NCBI RefSeq assembly: GCF_021018895.1
Contig: NC_079376.1
Span: 11,399,001 to 11,463,000 of the forward strand
DNA: 64,000 nucleotides
Direction of reading: 5' to 3'
Source: Seriola aureovittata
Taxonomy: Eukaryota > Chordata > Actinopteri > Carangiformes > Carangidae
The translations under genes and the position numbers were made by a program. The notes below the pieces were generated by a model. It saw only the letters and a list, made by a program, of their open reading frames with translations. It had not been told where the DNA came from and made no database searches. This document shows positions 23,331 to 34,211 of the stretch, piece by piece (position 1 is the stretch's first letter; each line of letters opens with the position of its first letter).

Positions 23331-26300
23331 AGTTGTCACAGTAGCCCTGCAGCCCCCTGGGAATGACCGTGCTGCCTGCTGTCAATGGAAATCATCCATC
23401 TTTCCTCTTATATTCCCTGCCTCTCTTTTATTCATTCTTTGGTCTCTTTCTGTCTTATTTCCTTCTCCACATAATCTTTCTGGTGCTAATAAATATATTG
23501 ATCGTTTTAGCCCACTAAGTAGACATTTACAGAAAGAATTACTCATGTAAACACAACCTCTAGGAAAATGATGTAAGGCATAACTTGTACTGTAATTATT
23601 TAAAATGACTTTCAGGTCAAAGATTGGTCTTGATTCTTGGTGTTTTACTTTAGCTTCAAGGTGCAGGGATCAAACCAGTAACTTGTAAGTTACACACCAG
23701 TTGCTGTGATCACTTGACCACACTCTCCAGTTTTTGAATCACCTCCTTGCGTGTTAGCTCTGAGAAACCTCTGCTTTTCAAGGCTGTTTTGCTTTAAATT
23801 GGCTTCATGCAGAGGACTGTGGGGCCATGAGAGCATTTGTGCTGTTTGATGTAACAAGCTGACTTAATTACCCACTAACAAGTTACACTGAGGCACAGCT
23901 GAGTACCAACATCCTCTCCAACATCATCCTGCTCACTCAACCTACACTGTGATAGGCTGTTGCTAGGTTACCTGTAATTGCAATTATATTCATTTCAGTT
24001 CAGTTCAAACCTTTTATTGCTTAATCAGGGAAATTTGATTTTCAGGCCACGTTTGGAGTCAATGCATTATCAAGGGTACAAAGCGAATGTAAGTGCTGGC
24101 CATGACAAAATACATCAAATATTTTGGTGTAATTTGTCAAGTTGTTTACTGTTTTTTTTTTTTTTATGTGTTTGCAAAAAAAAAAAAAAATCCATCAGCA
24201 GGACCAAAAGTATGAACTGATCTATTTTCACATTTTTGAAGAATGAATTTGAAGAACTAGAACAGGCATTCATACAATAGACTGAAAATTTTGAACTATC
24301 ATCATTTTGCAGAGATGTTGCATTGAAGCTCCTTTCCTCAGCATTTAGAGAATTTGACCAGCTCTTATCAAAACTGCCACTTAGATACTTCTGGGTCATT
24401 TCACTCGGGTAGGAACCCGTCCAAGCAAAAAAAAAAAAAAAAAAAAAAAACTTTTTAACCCTAGCACAGGTTTCATGAGTCAGACAAATTGTAGCTCATA
24501 CTGGGGTTTTGAAATACACATTTTCTAGCCAATTTTTTAAACTGCATTAGAGACTGCATGAATGTCTGCTGAAAAGCCACAGCCTTCTGCAAATTTAAGG
24601 ACAACTTTTAAAACCCCATTAAATTATCTTTTCCCACAGGTTTCAACATAGTGTGAATGCCTCTTTAAACATGTATCAATAAGGAGACGCATGAGTAGGA
24701 GAAGTTTCACCAACCGAAATCCCAGGATTTAAATTGCATGTGCATGAGAAGTGAATCCTCATGACAAGTGTCAAATACAGTGGGGTTCCTGTTTTGACCA
24801 CATGTGCCAAAAAAACTTGTAAGAACAGCGAAGAGGAAAAGATTTTCCATCATGTCTAAGTTATTAATGAGCCTCAGAGTGAAGCATACTGGCTCAGGCG
24901 GAGGATTCAGATACATTCTCACTTTACTTCCCCCATTCATTCTCAATTTTGCTCCCATCCTTCCCTCTCTATATCAGTAGCCCCTGACAGTTTTATCTTT
25001 ATGTTGTCTATCAACGTGCTCTCCCAGGTCTTATACACTCCTTTTTTGCAAGAGGATGCGGATGTCTTCTTGGCTGCAATCGAACAGATGCATTGATTTA
25101 TTTGACCTTGTCATCAGGAAATATTAAAATATTCAAGAAAAAAGTTCCTTAACAGGCACAAGTCAAATACTGTAGGATTTAAAAAAATGTGTCCATTAGT
25201 AAATCTACTCTGATATAAGGATGCACAGACACAACACGCACACCCTCCCAGGTCTCTGGGGGATGAAGCCCAGTGCAGTGTAGCTCATCCTACTTTTTCC
25301 TCCATGTGCTCTCTCATCCCTCGTCTCCTCAGGGATTTCCTGAGCCCGTCATTCCTTCATCTCCTCTCTGTACCTCCCAGTCAGGATATTCCATTTCTCT
25401 ATTTCCATCCCATGTTCTCCTCTTTCTACCTGTCTGTCCCTGTCTTTCAGAATGAATCCCCAGAAGTGTTTCCATCTTATTCCCTGCTACATCTTTTTTT
25501 TCTTTTACTTTCTCTGTCAGACCCACCGCCACCACTTCTTTCACCAATGGGATTTTGTACTTAATGAACTGCCACCTCACAAAACTTTGCTTCTGCCCTC
25601 TGATGCCTCATCCTCATCACCCTCAGAGAATAGAGAAATTCAATATGAATTGCTGTCATTATTGCAAGGACAGAGTGAGAGAGAGACGGAAAGTGATAAA
25701 TAGGCCAGAAAGAGAAGAGGTGGGAGGTGGCAAGGATAAAATCTATATTCACTCCCTCTAACGTGCCAGCGATAACCACAGAGGCCAAGCTCCTCTTTTC
25801 AAAGCCGTCTAAACGAGGGCGCGACTAAAAGCCCTGAGAGCCTTTCAGCCGGGCCTCACCACAGCTAGCCTGTCAATACGGCATGACCACAGGCTCTGAG
25901 AGAATAAAAAAAATAAAAAGATAACAAACAAAGGAAAAAAAAAAACAAAAAAACACACACACACCCTGAGGCCAAGTGTGAGCCTGATATACAGTTTCTG
26001 TATTCTCTTGTCTCTAACAGCATGTGTGTGTCCAGTCTGCATCCTTCATTGATTACTCAATCACTTGAGTTTGAAACAGAAGAAATGTAGGAGTCTTTAG
26101 CTGGCAGTTTATTCCTGAAATTACAGACAGACAGAAGGGAAATGGGCTAAAATGGGCTGAGGGAAATAATGAAGTGATGGCAGGGACAGGGACAAAGAGG
26201 GACATGCACACATTATTGCAGGCGAAGAAAGAACGTAAAAGGAAGAGGTGTAGGGATAACTATAGCCATGCATTGGGAGTGCTTCATTGCCTTGTATTAA

Positions 26301-29203
26301 AGAGATGATGTCCTGTATGTTCTTAATGAATGAGGACGTTTCTTGGAGATTGAGTGAGGGGCAAGCTGTTTGTAACACACAAGGATCTTTTAGATGAAGA
26401 AATCCAGTTTTTCTCTCTGGCTATGCAGTGTTAGAATAACTGCCAGTCTACTGATAAAATTTGACTTAGTATGAAAGTGCCTCTATAGAAGGTGTTATAC
26501 ATTGTGCTTGAGTACTTTATTTTAAGTCATCAATAATGTATAAGGATGAAAAGGGATTTTTCAACACTGTCCAGCTACAGTATGTACATGAAAAATGTTT
26601 ATAGGAGAATTATGACTATATGAAAATTGTCTTTTCATTGCACTTTGCTTTTATTTGTTTGGCAGCACATCAGCTCCCAGAACAGCTTGACAATGAGAAA
26701 ACAATGTATTGAAAGCTTTTGAACTCAATGACAATGGCAACTGAATTATGACCAAGAACTGGCATCAGTATTGTAATAATTACACTAATTATCAATCATG
26801 GTATAAAAACACAATCATGGACAGGTTAAGACACCTGAGTCAATAATAAGTAAATAATTTATCAAAATATCACTGTTCTCTGGTCAAAGCACTAGCAGCA
26901 CTGACAAAGAATAATAGAAAACACCACCTGGCAATTAAATTTACAGGGGAAGTCTACAAATGAAGGTCAGATGACGCTTCATTGGGGCAATGAAAAAATA
27001 ACCCCTGATGATGTCACCAGGATTATCTCATCTTGGGCGGGAAGAAAAAAAATGTACAACAGCAAACCGTGTTACAGAGTTGTGACAGGCAGTTTGAAAG
27101 ACATTTGCGTTTACAGTGCAGTAGCATGGTACAGTACATGGAAAGTGTAACGACACAGAATTGCTTTATGGGTAGTGTAGGTTCCAGTGTTTTTGAAGCT
27201 TGATTCATACTAAGTCAAAATACCTCCTCCTTCATTGCACAGATTTTGATCGTACTTTTTAAAATCTTACTCTTGCAAGTCCACCGACTTTATGGATGTA
27301 AAATATTGATTAAAACAGTATCCCTTTAAGATCCCAGCCTGTTGCATCTTGTCACTCTAAGAGGTCTGCAGCTTAATGGCAGATTTGTTGTGGATGGTGT
27401 GCTGAAGCTCATTATTGATTTTCTATCAGCTATTACAAAATCTGGACAATGCAACATATAGCAAAGTGTCATTTTGATGTGATGAGAGTGTGCTAGCTCT
27501 TTGAATGTGACACTTTGTGTGTTTTGCACTATTACACAACATGAATATACAATAAAGGTTTGGACATACTTTCCCATTCACTTGACTGGTACTGTTTACC
27601 GATCTCAAAGATATATGCATGATTTATTAATTCATAACCTCAATAGATACCAGTTTTACATGAATTTTTATTAAAAAAATAAATCGGTACAGTATAGCCC
27701 AAAAACTACTTGTACCATATTATTTGAAAAGATTGATGACAGGTTGCAGGCACCTTGAATTACCGTCTTGATACCAAAAGCTCTGATTACATTGTCACAC
27801 CAAGAGCATTTCTTTCTCTTCCACTTGTTTATTTTCATTTTGTGGGATTGATAATCCCACAGAATGAATTCAAGGTTTTGCTGCAGCACTGGGAATAAAC
27901 ATACACATTATTTATTCAGTATCTCGCTGAACTGTATTTTGAAGTATGTAAATGTGTTGAGTTAATATTATTGTTAATGATCATATTGCCTGCATCCAGT
28001 ACAGCTGAAATGTAATAATGACTCTGTGCTTAAGGCAATATCATGCATCCCACACATGTCAGCATGAGCCAACACACTGCTGTGATCACTGGGGAACTGA
28101 CCTAATCAATAATAACTAAATGATGAACTCCAGACCTGCTTTTAGCATGAAGATCAGGGTAATTTTACTACTGGCATTACACTGAGAATATCTTGTTCGA
28201 GTGCCACTGGCAATGAGATGCAGATGGTTGCTGTGGTATATCTTTAAAAACAATATTGTGACAGGGCAGCTGCATTATGGGTCAGTGATTCTGTGATGCT
28301 GCTTCGATCTACAACAGATGGGCCCTGCAGCAGTGCTGGAATTCCCCTGGTATCCCCACAAAAAACAACATTGAACTCTCTGCCTCCATTTTACATCCAG
28401 GAACTGTGTTTATTTGAATAACTCCTCCAAACCCATTATCTAATGACATGACTCAATGAGTCACTATCCCCCAGATACTGCTGAGGGAGAAACACTGAGT
28501 TTCTGGCAGAGAGCAACTCGAATGCATTGGAAAAAGGGGGATTTCAAATGAATTTCAGAGGAACAGAATATTGGAATGATTACAGCGCATCAAATCTGCA
28601 TATCTACAGAGAGTGTATGTGACTCTGAGAGAATTACCTTGACACACTTACTAATTGCCAAGGCATCGCTCAGCGGTGCCCACTTTTCTGCAGGAGGATT
28701 TTGAAAAGTTAACTGATTTTTACCCAAAAACTTTAGAGAACCATAGATGATCTGCCACGTTACGACTTACATGCTTCATGCTCACTGGACCCTGAACACA
28801 TCCGGTTGGAATTTACCTTGAACTCACCAGAGACGGTGTAACTCTTCAACATGACCCTCTGGGGACCCATGAAGAAGCAGATGTGTCTGAGGGAGGGCCT
28901 AATGAGAACACAAAATTTTGACAATGCACAGTGGAAGTGTGCATTCTGTTTTCATTATACAGTGTGTACTAGTGTGTTTAATTGGCTAAAGAAAGCATTG
29001 CTGGATTTTAAGAGTAGTTATCTTACATCAACATTGTCGTCATGGTTAAAAATGTGGTCTCTATTATTGAAACCCAGATGTCATTCTTCCTCTTTGCAGC
29101 TGTAAAATTTCACTCTTTTTCCCACCATTGCTGACCAATGCTGTTGTTTGTTTGGATAGGACAATGATTATTCACATGACTGTACAACCGCATCTCACGT
29201 GTG
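23331..29203. other. Long unannotated stretch
   Basis: About 5.9 kb with no supported gene. It includes a T14/A15 hairpin at 24152-24190, an A24 run at 24427-24450, a pyrimidine-rich segment at 25290-25560 and an A-rich patch at 25905-25960. The rest is AT-rich and unique-looking. Open frames of 60-95 codons have no recognisable domains. Confidence 0.42.
24152..24190. repeat. T14 / A15 inverted homopolymer pair
   Basis: Fourteen T (24152-24165), a 10-base spacer and fifteen A (24176-24190) can fold into a simple hairpin. Confidence 0.9.
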
Positions 29204-29646
29204 TGTCCAGATACACAAAATGTAATCTATTGATTTTGTGTACATGGACATGGATTACACTTTTTAATGGTTATGCTTAGGCACTCACAGAACTTGGGTA
29301 AGGTTAGTGAAAGGCAGTGGTCTGCTTAAAACAGAAAAAGTTCAGTGACTTCAGACACAACAAGTTTATTTATATTCAACCAAAGCTCAGATCTTTCCCT
29401 TTCCCTACCTTAATTCTTTTAGTGCCTAAACCTAACCACTGACAAAACTCTGGATTTGAGATTTCTACACCCACCATCCACACCTTCCTGACTCCTGTAG
29501 CCTGCTGCTGCTAATGAATGTAGTCCTTCATTTATTAGAAAAATATTGTAAAAATGTGTCTATTTCGTGCTGACTGTCACAAAAAACATAGACAATTATT
29601 GCAGGTACACAAAATCAATAGATTCAATTTTGTGTTTCTGAACATG
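29204..29646. mobile_element. MITE with about 45-bp terminal inverted repeats
   Basis: The left arm near 29204-29249 (ACACAAAATGTAATCTATTG then ATTTTGTGTAC) and the right arm near 29602-29646 (GTACACAAAATCAATAGATT then TTTTGTGT) are reverse complements with few mismatches. Each arm is itself partly palindromic (ACACAAAAT...ATTTTGTGT). About 440 bp in total, without coding capacity. I have seen similar ends among dispersed fish repeats, but the superfamily is not assigned. Confidence 0.7.
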
Positions 29647-29842
29647 AACTGACATGAGACTGTGTTGGACTGCAAGTGGTGGCTTGTAGCATAAGCAAGG
29701 AGTAACAGTCACGGTTCCTTCTCAGGGACTTCCGGGTGAATGGATGATATGTATAATAAGATGTGTTTCCCCGCTGATTAATAATTCATGCGTTTGGAAA
29801 CCTTTTACAAACCCTCCCATATATTTTTTTTGACGGTGAGGA

Positions 29843-30530
29843 ATGTCTGGACATCATAAGTCTGACCACCGAGAAGCAGACCACAGCAAAACAGCGTCAC
29901 CTGAGCTGCCAACACTGGCAGAAAAAGAAGCTAGCGCTAACAGAACCATTCATACAACAAAGCAGAAATCAACACCATGCGACAAGAAGTCATGTTAATG
30001 CTCAAGAACTGATGGTACTTTAGCTGGAGCGTGCAGCTATAGACTATGGCACCTGGCTTGCTGATCTGGAGGCTACAGTGACTGTGCAAACCACTCATGT
30101 CTCTGCTCTGGAGAAAAAGTGTGTGTGTGTGTGTGTATCTTAAGAGCAGGAGCAGAAGTTACAACTTGTGACCGACTGGGATACTAGGTGTATGTGAGGG
30201 ACCTTGCTCAAAGCTGTACAATTATTACACAAAGAAGTACACTGCTACCACTTGCGCACCAAGATTCAATATGTTGCAAAGTCTCACTCTGTCCACTGCT
30301 GATATAAGAAAGTCTCCATATTCATAGACTACACTGCCTCCATTGCTGAGAAGAGAGCTGCTTTCAGCAACATGAAACGGCAGCTGCAGCTGTCATGCCC
30401 TGATGTGAAGTTCGGTGTCCTCTACCCAGCAACCCTCAGGATCACGATCACTGTGCCAAATGGAGTATGTCACAAGTTTGAAGACCTGTGGAGGAACTTG
30501 CTACTGCTGCCAAGTCTATGCACCTGGTAA
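29843..30530 (+). pseudogene. L1-clade retrotransposon ORF1 relic
   Basis: An ATG at 29843 opens 51 codons of Lys/His/Glu-rich sequence ending at a stop. Homology to L1 ORF1 resumes at 30236-30505, with translated pieces such as FIDYTASIAEKRAAFSNMKR and DVKFGVLYPATLRIT. These match the C-terminal RNA-binding/chaperone region of fish L1 ORF1 proteins (pattern F.DYTA.VA.KRAAF...K, YG.LYPA.LR.T). A (GT)10 array at 30119-30138 has expanded inside the reading frame. Stops and frameshifts show it is dead. ORF1p normally packages the element RNA in trimers. Confidence 0.75.
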
Positions 30531-30539
30531 AAATCTAGG

Positions 30540-31560
30540 ATCAGACAGCTATGCTATTGAACACTCATATGGATAAAGTTGGCTTAGTCATCAACGTTAA
30601 CCTGTGAGAGAATCAAGAACACCAACTCTGAATACTTTCCCTTATACTGCTCAGAGAGACAGGGCTGCCCCCTCAGCCCTCCCCTATATGCGATCACAAT
30701 CGAACCTTTAGCCATTTCCCTTCAATCGCGTCCCAGCATCAAGGGGATAGTAAGAGAAGGATTTGAGCAAAAAGTCTCTTTGTATGCGGAGAATCCCCTT
30801 TCCCCATTTCTGATTTATTGTTATCCATCCCAGCAGCACTTTTGATCCTTGAGTCTTTTGACCAAATTTCTGGCCACAAAATCTAAAGTAAAAGTGTATT
30901 TTTCTCCAAAAATAATTTCTTTAAGCTTGCAGCATTCAGCTTTACATACCTGGTCACAGACTCCTTCAAAGGTCTTCATTGTTGAGCTTTGAATTACTCT
31001 TTTGCAGAGTGTATTCATTCAGTTAAAATGAATGTGCTTGTTTCCATCTATAAGACATAAGACATATAAAACATCTCGCCTACCTAAACAATTTCTTCAA
31101 AGACCTAAAAAGGCCTACCAAATTTTAGATTTTACTATTGGGAAGCTAATCTGAGAATTATACAATATTGGCTTCAACATCACACAACTAACCTGTATCT
31201 CTTCAACTCTAGCTCACTCTCATTTTAAATGTTCCTTTTCACCTTATGTCACAAACACACTTGTCAAAACATATCTTAGAATTTAAAACCAGTTCATTTG
31301 GGGCTACAGGCAAACTACACATTTGCTGCCATGACCAATAACCTCTTTCTCTTTTTCTGAATGATCTATTACAGATTTCTTTTGGATGGCACTTTTGCCT
31401 CTTTTCAGCTGTAAGTAAGTTTTCCATACATAGAAGCCACTTTTTTAGATATCGTCAAATTCGTGGTTATGTTAAATGTAAATTCCCTCAGTTTTCTAAT
31501 TTACCCAGTGACTTGCCGCATGATACATTTCACAGACGCCTACCATTAAGTGTGTGATAT
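30540..31560 (+). pseudogene. L1-clade ORF2 reverse transcriptase and C-terminal relic
   Basis: At 30655-30795 the frame encodes RQGCPLSPPLYAITIEPLA followed after a short linker by KVSLYAEN. These correspond to reverse transcriptase motifs (QGCPLSP and YADD). The YADD catalytic pair reads Y-A-E-N, so both aspartates are changed. Downstream pieces match the conserved L1 ORF2 C-terminal region, in two or more frames: FLQRPKKAYQILDFTIGKL near 31095 and WMALLPLF near 31385. The endonuclease and the first part of the reverse transcriptase are missing, since only about 100 bases separate ORF1 homology from the motif-4 region. It is a decayed, internally deleted copy. Confidence 0.8.
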
Positions 31561-31995
31561 CTTTTTTTTATAACCATATTCATGATATGTCACAAGTGTG
31601 TTTTGATGTATAAAGGTCCTTTGGGAGTCAGAAAGGCTCTGAGGAAAGGCTCCTCAAAACCTTTCAGTCAAGAAACTCAACCCCAGCTGGCTATGAATGA
31701 AATCATAATCTGGTCATTTTATATCCATGTGCTCATGGCATCACTTGTTTTACTGCTTGTTAATTGATTTCAGTGTAAGATTTCTGACTGACCATCATTT
31801 TTTTGTTTGTTGTTCATGATGGAGAGGAGGTTATTTGACTCAGGATTATTCGTGCAGGTGTAGGGGAAAAAGGTGTTTTGGAGAAAAGCCCTTGTCAAAT
31901 GACTGTAATGCATTTTTATGTAATTAAATGAATAACCTAATGTACAGGCATGTAACTTGAACGTATGGAGAATGAAAGTGGTAAAGAAAGTAATA
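31561..31995. other. Spacer between two transposon relics
   Basis: May include the degraded L1 3' end up to about 31620. The rest shows nothing recognisable. Confidence 0.4.
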
Positions 31996-32400
31996 TGGTG
32001 GACTGAGTCTCATTTTAGCCACATTGGGATGGGTCGATGCTTGTAGAAAGCCAAGCACTGAAAGATGCTTCGACTCACAATGTCTTTTGCCATCTGCTAA
32101 ACATGGAGGAGCTGACTGGGCACAGATTGCTGTGTTCTTGCAGTCATTAGGTCCAGTGATTGCTCTGCAGGGTCACATAACAGCAAAGCAGTGTGAGGCC
32201 ATTTTATTGAACCAGATGCACCCTATGGTGCCAACACTGTTCCTCCATGATGTTCCCTCCAATGTTCCAAGATGATAATGACTCCATGCACACCGCTCAT
32301 CAAGGGTGGTGTCATAAAACACTAGGATGATGTCAAAAACCTCACATGGTCCCAAAATTACCATATCAGCTCATTAGTGAGCGTTTTATGTGAGGTGTGC
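31996..32400 (+). pseudogene. Tc1-family transposase relic (DDE domain)
   Basis: Translated pieces in different frames follow the order of a Tc1 catalytic domain. W-T-E-S-H-F at 31999 corresponds to W(S/T)DES.F. Then come CLLPSAKHGG and a block ending LLNQMHPMV in the frame from 32024 to 32275. FQDDND..HTA at 32265 holds the second catalytic Asp pair. The first catalytic Asp appears lost (WTES in place of WTDES). At least two frameshifts and several stops make it inactive. Terminal repeats were not found. This copy is diverged from the 10.6-kb element. Confidence 0.8.
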
Positions 32401-33086
32401 GGTAGAAAATGTAGATAGTGATCTTCTTAATCCCCACTAGACATAGTAGTTTCCTTTCTTTTATTAATATCTCAGTGGTTCATCAAGGGGCTCCCATGGA
32501 AACATAATTTAGGTCAGGACACATTAAGTGTGTTTAAGGTGCATTTTAATGTTTATGTAATGTTAGGCATTTGAGCAGAGAGAGACCCGGCCGATGGCCT
32601 CTATATTTTTTTTTATCTCTGACATTTAGAACTACTTGATAAGTCATAAAAACTGTGCTTTCTTGCTTTTCCTTCATCTCTTCCTGGCCATTTAAAAAAA
32701 AAAAAAAAAAAAACAGCAAATGGGTGATATTTGAGGGGATTTTTTTTTTTTTTTTTTCTTACAAACTTTTTTTTCTTTGTTCTCAGTTCAGTTGGAGGCA
32801 AGATTGAAAAATCCATGTAAGGATAAAACCAAGAATTCATCTTGGGTCCAACATGTTGTGTGGACATGGCACCTTGACCTCCCAAGAACAAAACTGCTAC
32901 CACAAGTCCTGAGATTAGTCATTTTCAGTGGGAGGGGGGGCAGTACATGTTTCAATCGATGAAAATATCATCAGGGACAAACCTATTTTCCTCAGCTCTG
33001 TTGTAGATAAATATTGTCCAATCCTGCACTGTCAATCCCCCTCTGCTTTCAAATGGAGACCCCCCCTACCAACCACCCCTCTTTTG

Positions 33087-33088
<2 letters not shown>
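32401..33088. other. Non-coding stretch with A20/T18 inverted homopolymers
   Basis: An A20 run (32694-32713) and a T18 run (32740-32757) are separated by 26 bases. No gene supported. Confidence 0.5.

Positions 33089-33134
<46 letters not shown>
33089..33134 (+). repeat. (AC)n microsatellite
   Basis: About 23 pure AC units. Confidence 0.95.
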
Positions 33135-33137
<3 letters not shown>

Positions 33138-33978
33138 ACACCATAGATTTCATCAGGAATGAAACACAAAAATCCAAGGAAGGTGTAGCTGCGGTGGCGT
33201 TTGTGTCAGATATGGATTTGTCAAGTGCTGATGAATTACATGTTTTGAAACGATAACCCCTATCAATCTTCTCAGCTCTGCTTTTGGCAAATGCAACAGA
33301 CCTGACGCACGCTGAAACACACAATCAATAACACAAAACTCGTGCACACACACATCAGAAAAAGGGTGACAGAAATGGATATAGAAAGAGAGAGAGTGAG
33401 ATATGGCTCATAATTCCTACCTACCCCCATACAGCAACCTATTTTATAATAACTGTGATCAGTGATAGTGTTTTGACGCCCCTCCCGCGCGGTAAAGGAG
33501 CAGCGGCATATTAGCAGATGATTTCAGGGCTCTGCAACATACAAACAACTTGACATTTTGCACTGAATGAAAATTGAGACCCGGAACATAGCACTACAGC
33601 TACTCATTGGAGTAATGCATGATTAGTGTTCACCGGTAAACACAAAGAAAGTGCTACAGGTAATAAGGGCTGTAAAATGGAAGCATTTCTTCCACAATTC
33701 TTTGGTCGACAGCAGTGGTGTCGGGTTTGTCGGCTTCTAAACTGTGTTTATGAATCTGGGGTCTGAGGTTGATTACAAGAATCTTCCCATCAAAGATGGC
33801 TGATTTTCTTTTGCATTGGATTTAAATGAAGAAGCTTCTCCTTCAAGTGTTGCTGAGGAAATGACGGTGCCGTAGTTTTCAGTCAAATGAATTTCAATCA
33901 AGTGAGTTTTCATAGTTTCCACTGTCAGTTTTATTGGAAATGAAATAAGTCTGTGTATATCTGTGTGGGCATATAACT

Positions 33979-33984
<6 letters not shown>
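33135..33984. other. Unannotated non-coding stretch
   Basis: A small CpG-rich patch (CCCTCCCGCGCGGTAAAGGA, near 33481) stands out. Otherwise nothing recognised. Confidence 0.4.

Positions 33985-34017
<33 letters not shown>
33985..34017 (+). repeat. (GT)n microsatellite
   Basis: About 16 pure GT units. Confidence 0.93.
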
Positions 34018-34018
<1 letters not shown>

Positions 34019-34172
34019 TTAATATCTATATTTAAACTGTGGATGCAATGAAGGGGTACACATCTGTCCTCTAGCAGCGCACAATGACATAAATGCAAGG
34101 CCCCAGCTGTAGCAAGCCTCACAATGGTCCAATCATGTGTCGGTCACACTGGTGTCATGGCTGGACCAGGAC

Positions 34173-34174
<2 letters not shown>

Positions 34175-34207
<33 letters not shown>
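34175..34207 (+). repeat. (TG)n microsatellite
   Basis: About 16 pure TG units. The 180-codon frame that crosses it is a chance frame. Confidence 0.93.
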
Positions 34208-34211
<4 letters not shown>

